From Armillaria gallica (lineage: Eukaryota; Basidiomycota; Agaricomycetes; Agaricales; Physalacriaceae), in NCBI GenBank assembly GCA_037576215.1, contig JBANDB010000001.1, positions 4,836,001-4,900,000 of the forward strand: a DNA stretch of 64,000 nt. Reading direction: 5' to 3'. Position 1 is the stretch's first letter. The number at the start of each line of letters is the position of its first letter. Shown one piece after another: positions 52,632 to 63,601 of the stretch. The notes beneath the pieces were generated by a model that saw only the letters and a list, made by a program, of their open reading frames with translations, did not search any database and was not told where the DNA came from. A program made the translations under genes and the position numbers.

Positions 52632-52727
52632 GGGTCGATGGCGTAGCTGGTTATCGCATCTGTCTAACATACTGTTAGGAAAATACGTCTTCACAGAAGG
52701 TCCTCAGTTCGAACCTGGGTCGACTCA
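52632..52727 (+). tRNA. tRNA-Val(AAC) with 22-nt intron
   Basis: GGGTCGA/TCGACTC acceptor pairing is complete apart from a wobble. D-arm GCGTAGCTGGTTATCGC, loop CTAACA + C with anticodon AAC, T-arm CTCAG-TTCGAAC-CTGGG. The intron sequence differs from the other two while its length is the same. Confidence 0.88.
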
Positions 52728-53065
52728 TGTTTTTACTTATGATGTGGGGCCTTGGCCCTTGGCAGTTGCTTTTTGAGTCCTAAGTCTAATTTCTAAATAC
52801 TTAGTATTTATTCACAATTCAACTTCTTCGAGTTCTCACTGGCAGACGGCCGGAATGCTATGTTATTTTCTTTTCATTAGGGAGTCTTGCACCGATTTTA
52901 AGGGGCTAAGAACAAATTTCTCTTCTCAAAAGCCTGCTGTCGTTTGACACCAGACGCGACATTTATAATTTACACCGCTTACGACGAATACTCAGGTATT
53001 CGTCCCTGAATGTATGTCTGTCCGAGCCACTCTAGTGTCACATTCTCTTTCCCTGCCTCGGACGT
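52728..53065. other. no gene recognised
   Basis: AT-rich spacer between the tRNA and the 3' end of the coiled-coil gene. Confidence 0.45.
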
Positions 53066-53810
53066 CTATTCCAAAGAACCTCCAATATAACGACACAGAA
53101 GCGCGAGCTTTTCATTACGTGCGGTGTCGTGCCCAAATTCCAGTCCGTATCCCTTGAGATACCTGTTCAACTGGACATCGTTGAGGTTCCGCAAATCTTG
53201 GGCTGTGCGCAGCTCCAGTAGATTCTAATCAAATAAGCTTTGATGGGTAAGTCGACGTCAAATCGGACTTACATGGAGATACTTCCCATCCGATGAAGGT
53301 ACTAATTCGTAGGGCCTGCAAGTGCCATCGCCGCAGGAAAAATTAATGGTCTGGACAAAAGGTTAGAAAGTCAGTTGGCAGGATGCCTAAGGGGCCTCTC
53401 AAGTGACGAACTCTAGCAGCATTGATTTCGATCCTGATGAGGCGGTTTGTCATTCCGTTCAGCTGGCCATCGATGCTCGTCAAATGGCCTTCAATGCTCG
53501 CCACATCATCTTTAAGGTCCTCAGTTATCTCAACCATCTGCCTGGTCAACCTCCTCTCCATAGCGGCGGCCCAAGCAGGCATTTTGTCACCCTGATCTGC
53601 TGGATGCCTCAGAACACCATCAATCTGACGAAAAAGGCACACCGCACCATAACCAGTCGACATCCCGGCTTGTCGAAGTTCGAAGTTCAGGTACAATTGA
53701 AAGAGAGATTCGCACATGGTCATCGATGTGTCCGAGACTCCAGTCATCGTTTCTTTGTACATTTCACTCAACTTGTTGGAATATGCGAGAGAATTCGAGC
53801 AATCCGGCAT
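53066..53810 (-). CDS. 211-residue coiled-coil protein of an agaric hypothetical family
   Basis: Exons: 53412-53810, 53273-53350, 53066-53224; introns GTTCGT...TTCTAACCTTTTGTCCAG and GTAAGT...GATTAG; total length divisible by three. The first has a clear CTAAC branch point. Residues about 80-130 form a heptad-like stretch (MERRLTRQMVEITEDLKDDV, then SIEGHLTSIDGQLNGM), and the C-terminus reads NLLELRTAQDLRNLNDVQLN, then RYLKGYGLEFG and LCRYIGG. From memory, uncharacterised agaric proteins share this layout of coiled coil, RIE.N motif and C-terminal helical domain; I could not verify a family name. ATG at 53810 gives MPDCSNSLAY. No signal peptide. Confidence 0.7.
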
Positions 53811-54515
53811 TCCGGCATGCTGAGTAAGATATTGATTGGATAGAAATTACTAGAATAAGCGTAGTTTAGTATAAATATAGGAAGTCAATGGGCAAACTCC
53901 TCAGGAGTTTGTAACCCAGAGACTATAGGTCTTACAAGCATTGTACTGAGGTAAAGCCTTAATTACAACACAACTTCCTCGCTCTGACCGGTCCTCGAAA
54001 TTCTGAGTCAATGCTCATTGACGCTCCTCTCGCCTTGAGGCATCTCCCTACTCGACAGTTATAAATTCACCTCCAAATTACTCGCGTTTCACCATGGACA
54101 CTGCCGTGTAGTATCTACCTACAACGAGGTTCAAGATGGTCTCAGATTTAGACGACTCGGGCTCGAGGCTCGACGGATACGCATGACGTCCCATGAATAA
54201 TACCTTTTGGCCCTTGTGCTTGCGTTCACTACGAATACCATAACGACATCTTGCACACGGTCTAATCTACCTCCTTCAAATCTCTCTAAACTCGAGCAAT
54301 TCTTCACATTGCCCTGCGCTCTAGGAAGCCGAAGATTCATCAGACCAGGCCCTATGAGTTACTATTTACGATTCGCGATGCGATGGTCGATGGTCTCAAG
54401 TTATGACTCTCCTGGTCTCGGCCTCGTCTCCTTTCACCGCATCTCCCAGACCTATATAACACTCCTCATGCGCTAGACCTCAGATCTTTTCCTTCATATA
54501 AACAAACCCTGTTTC
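53811..54515. other. promoter side of Cyt-like gene; otherwise empty
   Basis: A short frame of 89 codons (54207-54476) overlaps the promoter and lacks motifs. TATATAA at 54453-54459 lies 63 nt before the first ATG of the Cyt-like gene. Confidence 0.45.
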
Positions 54516-55254
54516 ATGATGTCTTTCAAGTATGTCCTCTTTTCACCTCCAGATGCATCTGACCTCATTTACCGCTAACAGGGACAAGTTCAGCGCTAAT
54601 CGTTCGTTTGCCTCTTTTTCCTCCCTTTGAATTCCTACTCATCGACATTGGTACATAGCCGAGCTCGCCTTTGACCAGCTTTCCACCCTATCCAAGAGCT
54701 TTATACCCGCCAGCGTAAAATTCATGAAATTCTCCGGCCGTTACATGAAGTTTGACGACACGACCGGCAAGAAACATTTCGACTGGAAGAATTTCAAGGC
54801 CGCCATCGATCGCTACCAGGCCCTCGACCTCGCCAACTTTCTGTTCAGGAGTACCGTCGTATCCCAGGCCGATACCACGGTTTCCGTGATGGCGAAGAAG
54901 ATCGCTACCTTCCTCGATGATGCCCTCCGAGCGGGGGTGGACCTACACCAGTTGGAGATGACCATCGAGGCGACGTTTACCCACTTGAAGGAGAAGAAAG
55001 AGAAAGGAGTTGCGGATTTTTACCCGTTGAACGAGGAGAGGAAGAGCTCCTGGAAGTGCAGGCTATGCTTTGCGCTCCCCAATGAGTACCTCCGGAATTA
55101 CTTTTGCTGCATGGTGACTACCATCAAGTTGGAGGCGAATATCGAGGACGAGGAGTCTTGGGTTCTTCAAGGCAGTACCGTGAAGAACTTCTTTGCTACT
55201 GTCGACTCTCTGAAGGTCTACGTGTCTAAGGACTTCAAGGGTCTTTATATCTGA
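54516..55254 (+). CDS. Cyt/volvatoxin-like protein (probable pore-forming family), intact
   Basis: Exons: 54516-54529, 54582-54601, 54659-55254, giving 209 residues; the frame is continuous across both introns. A second ATG at 54519 is equally possible. Exon lengths match the pseudogene at 12139-12879 (exon 2 is 20 nt in both). The protein is soluble-looking with no signal peptide: an N-terminal mixed region, two amphipathic helical stretches around 60-130 ending in TFTHLKEKKEKG, and a beta-rich C-terminal third. Length and order of blocks fit fungal relatives of Cyt delta-endotoxins, which insert into membranes. The assignment is by family resemblance only. Such proteins are thought to act in fruiting-body defence. 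Its 3' flank is duplicated behind the lectin gene. Confidence 0.6.
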
Positions 55255-58200
55255 CTACGGTACGTGAGATCTAAATTTTATCGTTCGCTTTCACTGATTT
55301 GCTTCGTCTTTAGGAACCAGTCTTTCGGCTTTGGTTTGTGCGTTAGGCTAGTAGGTCTTGATGTCTTTTCGATTCGCCCTTAGCTAAGTTCATGTCGTAG
55401 TCCTTCGGTTTACTTGAAATCAAACACCTTACGACGTTCTTTTCGAGTGACCTTGAGTTTTTCCTTGATCGAGGGTCTATCATTATGCGTCGAATTTGCA
55501 CAAGAGTCAGTCAGCGTCATCAAGCATCGCACTCACAAAATTGTGCTCTGAGGGTCGATACACGAAGATGGCGTAAGGGACATACACCGTGGGAACATTT
55601 GCTTGTTCGGAACATCACCATCTCCAGAATAAAAACCTCCTCCTCCCAACAGCCAAAGCCCCTCGGCTGGATTGATCTGGAGCCTTTTTGAATCTTTACA
55701 TCTTGTCCGGCTCTATCTATGAAGGAATATCGCGATTTCAGACGATGGCTTATGTTTTGAATCGGGACGCACGCAAACGGAAGCATGTCCGCCGGTGAGT
55801 AATCCATCCGACATTTCTGCCTGTGTCGTACTCAAGGGAAGCGCTGGATAAAGAGTGCTGCATGCTTTATCGTGGAGGATGGCCCGAGTTCTAAGCGAGA
55901 CGTGGCTGGTTAGCTGGTTTGACGCGAGTATTTGATCTTAGGGGTGCTAGGTTTACTGAGGTGCTGATGGTAAGTGGGTTGGTAAAATATCGTCGGCGAG
56001 GACGTTCTCACGCGCATTCAGATAACAACAACGCGCCTGGACCGTCGTGCCATAATCTTCCACTCGGAATGTTTCTCGCCAAGTATTCCGCCTCGCTGAA
56101 TCCCCACACTTCTACGAGTCCCAGTACGGAGTCCGAGTCCATCATCAGTAGTCCGCACCTAATCACGGGAATCAAGGTTCGATGGCACCGACAGATAGGC
56201 TGCCCTGGCATCGATATGTCTTCTTCATCTCCCGTCTCCGGGAGCCTTCCGTTGCTGCCTCTCTTTCTCTTGCAACAGTTTTGTCTTGGACCAACGAAGG
56301 ATTGATCTCGCCGACGGCCGGGTCTGACATGGATTTTGATTCTCCCGAGAAGCAATTCCCTTCATGGCCGTCGATCACCTGTACGTATGAAGTACGCGGG
56401 CAGTCTGGTTTACCTCTTCCGTGGCGGTCAGATGCAGACTTGATCGCGCGATTGTGATGCGAAACGCACGGTTGTAAGTAGTCTTTTCGACATTTTCTGT
56501 TTGCCGTACTCAAAAGTTATACAGATAATACGTGCTACTAAGACAGGATAACGAGTACATCGTGGAGAACAAAGACTACTCATTCAACTCAGAACCTCGC
56601 CATACCTTGTCTCCGTGAAGGATAGAGATTCACGACACAGCTATGCTGCCCACATCATTTCATCGTAGCGTGACGGAGTTGGCACCTAACACTCCTCGAC
56701 CTTCATACCTTGTCATTGCGACGATATCACTCTACAGGAGCACGTCAACTCTACTTGCTTTCTGTGTCATTTCTGACTTTCCTGGTGCATTATTGATGCA
56801 GCCCTCACCGGCGAGCCGCGAAACATCATTTCGTGGAGGTAGAGCTCTATGTGCACAATTCCTCGTTCCGCACCATGAGCGCAGTCGCTAGCTGCAGTCT
56901 GTCGTTTGCAAACCGACGACGTTATCTTCAAATATTCTGTCTCACACTTTCACACACCCTACCGCCGACCTCTTTATTGATGTATACGGGGAAACAAACT
57001 CGGTAAACCCGAGCTATGTTGGGAGGACTCAGCGAGTACGTCCTTAACGGTCCTAATACGACTAGCCTGCCTGCTCAACTGGATATCTCAAGCTGCGCGA
57101 GATCTGTAATGCGGTAAATACCGTGATGATATCTACCTACGTTATTCGCTTGGATTAGTCTGCTGTTGCCCCCATACAAAGTGGCCCGTCTGCATATCTA
57201 GTTGGAGGCTGGTCACTTGGCATGATTCCTCCCCTCGTTTCTTATTGAAAGGGAACGGAAAGTGTACTATTCATGCTGCGTGGTGTTTAACCGCTAGACT
57301 AACAGCAATGGACTACCTGGTGATTGATCACGGTCCCGACTGCTCGTTCTCCCATTGGCAGAGGGAAATGAGCGGCTGATACTGGACATGATCATCGTTG
57401 ATTGGCTACATTCTGGGGTGATGAAAAATACGAATCGTGGACCTGTTCAAGAAGAGTCATTGGTGTCTGTTCACATGCAGTTAGCCTGATACTCATTCAG
57501 TCTACGCAGACTGCCAAGCACCATTTTGTCGTACCCAATGATGAGTCACCGATCACGCACCATGATATCCTTCTTAATTAATATCTGGAATGAAAGGCGT
57601 AGGTTCAGCGAACTTATCACAGATGTACCCTTCAAATTTTCACTCGACAAAGGACCCGTTTGAAGTTCAAGTTTGCCCTAATCATAGGTTGAGAAGGGTT
57701 GCCGTCCCTCAATCTTAATCAAGAAATTAACTCTAAGATGCCCCGGATCTTTCCCAGCCCCCTCCACTGCGGTCACCATAATTAACAATGTGTACCTTTC
57801 GACTGCCCACGGTGCCCGCGTAGTTGGTGTTGTAGTTCGAGCACGGGAGGGAACGAAAAGTGTTGAGGTTATATTCAGCCTATACCACGGTATTTCGTTT
57901 ACTTATTATTTCATCTACTTTACTATATTTAGTTTATCTTCCCCTGTTTCGAGTCGTTATCCACGGCCGATCATCCCAACCGCACCTCAGTCGTTCACTA
58001 TCACTACGTGTGTCTGACTGAGTATCTTATCCTAACAAAAAGAGCAACTCGTTTAGACCTAGTATGTCGACATGGTGGTAAACGGTAAAGAAAGAAAAGC
58101 TACGGGTACGGTAGATAACGGGTTCGGAGCCGGTTGATTCCGACGGCTCGTACAGCCACCAGTAACTCCAATAGTTGGCTCAAGCGGTTCTACTGATCTG

Positions 58201-58720
58201 GGTTTGTCGGTTCGTAGCGGCTTGACGACGTCAGACGGATGCATACCCATGACTGCCACACTCCCGTCAGAGAGGCACGCGTTTATTGTTGGAAATAGCG
58301 GTCTTACAATCTTCAATCACGTCTAGTAAAGCTAATTGCGCACTTCGCTACCCCTCTCCCTTCTACACGTACTTGAATGCGCTTCGCACGAGCTAAGTCA
58401 CCGCCGCTGACTTGAGCGGAGAGCACAAGGAAGGTGGGTTGCCGCCTTATTTGTGTTTATCGTGCCTCCTGACTACTTTATGCTCAAGTCCAATGTCTCA
58501 CACATTCAAAGGTACTACCTCTCATCGTCCGCAGGTGTCTCGGCAACATCAGGCGCCTGCTTCATCGTGACTTTATCGATTCGCCCTCAAACTCATCATA
58601 CAGTTCGAGATGCTCTTAGATTAGAGCGTCAGGGAAAGATTGGAAAGGCTCGATAGTAACGCAGGCAATGGTACGAATTCCAGGTATATCCGTTCTGCGC
58701 TTCTCGGGTTCTGTACTTAT
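55255..58720. repeat. intergenic duplicated block, copy A
   Basis: 55380-58720 matches 60180-62740 in order: GTCGTAGTCCTTCGGTTTAC-like start, CAGATAACAACAACG, the dispersed F-box-flank block (56090-56540), GCTCGTTCTCCCATTGGCAG near 57340, AATCAAGAAATT near 57717 and CTGACTTGAGCGGAGAG near 58410. 56640-57030 also resembles 44800-45290. No supported gene; frames are short and shift between copies. Confidence 0.7.
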
Positions 58721-59199
58721 CTTCTTTATAGACTGGGAATGGCAATAAATGGATATTACGTCTGTATATTCGGTCGTTTCAACGGTCATATTCTCAGGTG
58801 TGTTGCCGACATCGGAGAACGTCGCGGCTGCGAGCTTAGACATGGGTCCAACATGCCTACGCGCCTTTACAAGCCGTCCTACAGCAATTTGGTATGCAAA
58901 TTTCCGAGAATAAGGGCCCAATGCAGGGGGTATCAAGCGCGAGTCCTATTGATAGTAGGTTTGCCCAGCTCTGCATCTACTGCTGCGAATCCTTCCGGAA
59001 GTCTCGGTGGCATTAGAGTTTGCCTTTCGCGTTGTATCGGGAAGATGAGATTTGGCTACGGTCAGTCACGGTTCACGAACAAGGGCGAGGTTTTTGGGAG
59101 GGTATGTTCGTTATCGATTGCATATCAATGTCGTGCACGTACTTCCTGGTGGAAAAGATGGGTTTTAGACACAAGGTGCGTAGCCACCCTATGTCTCTG
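58721..59199. other. 5' flank of lectin gene
   Basis: Open frames here run into the lectin start but have no motif; promoter region. Confidence 0.4.
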
Positions 59200-59207
59200 T
59201 ATAAAAG
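59200..59207 (+). promoter_or_regulatory. TATA box of lectin gene
   Basis: TATAAAAG, 77 nt before the ATG at 59277. Confidence 0.6.
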
Positions 59208-59276
59208 GGCCTTGTCATGCCAGTGTCGACTCATCCCACTCAATACCACATTCAATCCTCATTCATACGCTGAAAA

Positions 59277-59851
59277 ATGTCTAAACCTGCTCCTGGCACG
59301 TACAAGATTATTAACAGGGTCCTCTCTGTCAATAATAAACGGCTTGCCATCACTGCCAACGCTGAAGGTAAAGCCGCGAACGTTACCGAGGAGGCGTCCT
59401 CAAACACGGCGCAACAGGTTTGTATTCCTTCCCTTGTTAATCACCTTTCTGAATGGCACTTCACAGTGGGTCATTGCCGATTTCGATAGCAACACACAGA
59501 GCATGGCGCCTACTGCGAGACCTAGCCTTCAAGCTGCCTGGGGCTCCGGAGTCATGACCGTGCTTCCAGCTAACAATTATGTCTGGACGATCAGGGAAAC
59601 TGATACCGGAATCACGTATGTGTTGTCCTTAAAAAAAGTTCATAGATCTGATCATCCTTGCTCGTATTTTTAGCATCCAAGATGGCGGTCGAACCGCTTT
59701 CTGGGGAGTAGCCAATGCGAGTGAGGATTCCCAGGTGAGTTCAGTGAAATAATCTGCCCCCGCTTCGAGTCAGCAATTGGGTTTGTAGGTCACTATCGGA
59801 GCTGGTACCGGCGATGTTCAGCAGAGATGGATTTTGATGAGGGTCGCCTGA
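59277..59851 (+). CDS. CCL2-like beta-trefoil lectin
   Basis: Exons: 59277-59417, 59467-59615, 59674-59734, 59789-59851; 137 residues, stop TGA. Introns are 49-58 nt with GT...AG ends. The translation has the landmarks of Coprinopsis CCL2: GTYKIINRVLS near the N-terminus, a W-V-I..FDSN segment opening exon 2, the LPANNYVWTI block near residue 85, IQDGGRT opening the third repeat, and a final Q-R-W-I-L. Known CCL2 is a dimeric cytoplasmic fruiting-body lectin that binds alpha-1,3-fucosylated chitobiose cores and protects against nematodes; Asn/Tyr/Trp residues of the NNYVW block take part in binding. No signal peptide, as expected for that family. Its neighbours (Cyt-like gene, five-exon gene) suggest a defence cluster. 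Confidence 0.85.
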
Positions 59852-62740
59852 GCAGCCGCCTTCATAATCATCGGTAAATCACTTTGGACTGAAATCAGTC
59901 TTCGTTGTCGCTCAGCCAGCACTGCAGCACCCTTCCAACACGGCTCATTGTTATCCGCCGACAGCATCCTTGTTCGAAAATCCTCCCAAAATTTGACCCT
60001 CTTGTCTTGATTGCCTGTTTCCACCTCCCACGTTCACTTCTCGCTTATATCTTTTTTCCTGAATTCAACTTCAGTCGCTACCTAGTTCCGTGGCTCGTTT
60101 GCGTTCAACCGCAATGTCCCGATTTTCATATTCATTTACTACGTACCATGGGTCATGGACTTTGCTACCTGTAGCTAGGAACAATTCATGTCGTAGCCCT
60201 TTAGTTTGCTTGAAATCGTAGCACGCCGTATCGCTATCTTTTCGAGTTATCGCTCGTACGCGTCAGTTATTTGGGTAGAGCGAACACGAGTCATATAGCG
60301 ACCACGTCGTCCATTGGCAAGGAATGACTTCGATATTTCTCGGGCTGGGATATATAATGGGCGCAAGGTCCCAATGAGATCCGAACGGAGCGCAGTGGGC
60401 GGTCCTATACCGTGGGAACAATCGCTCTTCTGGAACTTGCCACCATCTCCCAACAACCAAAATGCAGCTCAGTGACGAGAGAAATCCACTCGGCGGGACA
60501 TTGGCCTCACGCCGCCCCTTTGAAAATCAGTCTACTTTTCTATAGTCTGACTCTTTCGCTCTTTGAATCTTCCTCAAAGAACTCAAACTGCGATTCGATG
60601 CGATCCACTGACTCTTGAGTCCAGCGGTGTACCAGGCCTTCCTACTTCACAATATCAGACCAGCTCCCGTGCGCCTTTAAAGCGGGACGCGCGCAAATAG
60701 GAGCATGTTTGCTGGTTGCCTTGTCCTTGTCACCGTGAGTAATCTAGATATCCGACATTTCTGCCTGTCGTCTTCAAAAAGGATATTTCGATACGTGCTA
60801 GATAATGACTTCTGCCTGTATCGCGCCGATAGATACGTCGCTAATACATGCCCTGATTCCAAGGCAGAAGGCAGAAATGTGACTGGGTAGGTAGCATAAC
60901 ACGAGGGCCACTTCGTACGCGGGTAATGGTTTGCGTTTGGGGGTGCTCGTAGTAAGTGGGCTAGTAATATCGTCGGTTAGGACGTACTCACGCGCACTCA
61001 GATAACAACAACGTGTCTGGACTGTCGTGTTATAATCTTCCACTCGGGACGTTTCTCGCCTTGTATTCCGCTTCGCTGATTCCCTACACCACCACGAGTC
61101 CCGGCAAAGGCACCTAGCAAGGACTCATCAGCAATCGCTTGCACCTAAGCGCGGGGATCAAGTCGCAGATATGCACAGCCTGGCTGCTTTGGCATCGGAA
61201 CTTATGTCCTCCATCTGCCGTCTCGTTCTGCTCCGACAGTCTTCGTGCCTCCTAGGGCCCTTGTCGTCTCTCTTCAGCGATAATCTCACGAGAGATTGCT
61301 CTCGTCGACAGCTGGGTCTGAAACTCCTTAGTACGTGGAGTTCGACTCTCCCCCTATGCGTGTGGGCGGTCCGGTTTACCTCTTTAGTGGCGGATGCGAA
61401 GCGGGAGTTAGATGCAGACTTGATCGCTTGAATGTGATGCGAAGTGTACGATTGTGCCCGCCGGTAAGTGATCTTTTTGACAATTTCTGTTTGTCGTGCT
61501 CAAAGGTTATGCAGATCATACGTGCTAGGACAATGAGTGATGCTTATAACACCACTGTGAAGAACAGAGTTTTATTGTACCATGGCGAACACTGCTCATT
61601 CAACGTACAACATTCAACTCAGAGGCTCCTCGACCCTGCTATACCTTGTCTTTGCGATTCCAGTTGCCGCAGCGACAGGAGAGCGGAGATTAACAGCGAA
61701 CAATCCCGATTGCTCGTTCTCCCATTGGCAGAGGGAAACGAGCGGCTGATACAGGACATGATCATCGTCGATTGGCTGTATTCTGGGGTGATGAAAAATA
61801 TGAATCGTGGACCTGTTCAAGAAGAGTCATTGGTGTCTGTTCACATGTGTGCAGACTGTCAAGCACCATTTTTTCGTACCCAATGATGAGTCGCCGATCG
61901 CGCACGGTGCACCATGACATGAACAGAAGTTCTACTTAATATCTGGAATGAAAGGCCCTAGGTTCAACAAACATATCGACGCTTCACTCAAGCAAAGGTC
62001 CCGCCAGAAGCTCGCGTTTGAGATTGAGAACGTTCTCGTCATTCAATCCTAATCAAGAAATTGGCATCTTAACTGTCTTGAATCTTTTCCAGCTTCCCTT
62101 CTACTGCCGTGACCATCATTGACAATGGGTTTCTTTCGACTGCCCACGATACCGGCGTAGTTGGGTACTGATCTGCGTCTGTCGGTTTGTAGCGGTTTGA
62201 CAACAGATGCGTACCCATGACTGCTATACTCCCGTCAGAGAGGCACGCCTTGCTTGTCGGAAACAGTGGTCTTTCAATCTTCGCTTGCGGTTTACGTCTA
62301 ACAAAGCTGATTGTGTCATTCCCTAGATCCCGAGATCCCTTTACACGTACTTGAATGTGCTCCGTCCGAGCCAAGTCACCGTCGCTGACTTGAGCGGAGA
62401 GCTTGGCAGACACAAGCAAGGTGGGTCGCCGTCTTATATTTGTTTATCGAGCCTCCTGACTGCTTTATGCTCAAGTCCTTACTGCTACTCCGACTCCAAA
62501 CTCTCGCACGTTCGAAGGCATTACCTCTCATCGTCCGCAGGGGTCTTGGCAACATCAGGCGCCTGCTTCACCTCGGGCACCTGTGTTCATCTCCGCCACT
62601 CGTGACTATCGATTCGCGTTCACAGTATAGGTGCTCTCCATTCAGAGCGTCAGGGAAAGGTTGGAAGGGCTCAACGGTCAGTGGTAGGACACGCAGGTCA
62701 TGGTACGAGTTCTAGTGTTCCTTTCAGCGCTTCTCGGGAT
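59852..62740. repeat. intergenic duplicated block, copy B
   Basis: 60180-62740 is the counterpart of 55380-58720 and directly follows the lectin gene as copy A follows the Cyt-like gene. Near 60704 a MFAGCLVLVT start runs into GTGAGT, with the parallel MSAG-GTGAGT near 55784; this could be the first exon of a lost secreted protein, but the rest is not readable. Confidence 0.65.
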
Positions 62741-62887
62741 CTGTGTCATTAATTTTCTATAGAATGCTGTAAGCCCTATACATGCATTGTGGGTCGACGG
62801 AGCCTTGGTTAGTCCTTAGAAAAATATGTCAACACAAAGAGCCCTCGTGTTCATTTACTCCGAGTCTTGGTCATTCACTCAAAGCAG

Positions 62888-62894
62888 TATAAAA
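62888..62894 (+). promoter_or_regulatory. TATA box of five-exon gene copy 3
   Basis: TATAAAA, 74 nt before the ATG at 62968; flanking sequence similar to copies 1 and 2. Confidence 0.6.
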
Positions 62895-62967
62895 CTGCAA
62901 TCCTTCGCCTCTTGACATCCTCACAGTTCCCCTCCTCAATTCACCAACAATATCGACAACTAACAAC

Positions 62968-63601
62968 ATGTCTCAGAACTATACCGCTCAAAGTCCGGTC
63001 ACTGGTTACTATATCACCAGCACCAAGTGTGATGTACCCGGCCAGATTGTCGCTACAGCCAATGGTAAGGACGGCATCCCTGACGGCGCTGTGAGTTGTC
63101 ATTGATGTTCAGGAGTAGCATCTCATACTGACCGACCTCGTCGCAGACCTTGACCTTCAGCCAGGCCCTTCAACCCGCTAACACCAATGTCACCATTCAG
63201 GGCATCAGCGGATTGTATGTTGCTTTGCCTCCGGTATTTCCCTCCAACCTTTCGATCGTCGACTCTTTCTAATCCCGAATACAACAGGACCCTGTATCCG
63301 GCAGCAAGCTTGTCTGGTCTAGCACCGCCGCGACCTGGGAGGTCGAAGTCACCCAGACCGGGCCCTATGTGTAAGTCGGTGGCTTATAGTTGTACCAGAT
63401 TTTCCGTTAAACGTCTGCCAGGATTATTCCCACAGGTCAGGACTTGTATTGGTATACGGGGAACGACATCGGCCCAATCGTAAGTCTGCTGACCTTGCTG
63501 AGAATGCGAGTTTGAGGATTAATCGTATACAGGTCGAAGTCAAGAGCGGAGCGCAGGTCCAAGGGTCGGAGAACGAGTGGATGATCAACACGGCTAACTA
63601 A
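62968..63601 (+). CDS. unidentified 139-residue protein, five-exon family copy 3
   Basis: Exons: 62968-63090, 63147-63233, 63288-63370, 63422-63479, 63533-63601. Same exon lengths and intron phases as copies 1 and 2, with shorter introns. MSQNYTAQSPVTGYYITSTK start. Exon 3 and the C-terminus differ most (TGPYVIIPTGQDLYWYTGND and EWMINTAN), while LTFSQALQPA and SGLYVALPP are kept. Its upstream 200 nt and its 3' flank (GGATCCTAG.GTGAC...CTTCTAACT) are shared with copies 1 and 2, so the whole transcription unit was moved. Confidence 0.8.
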
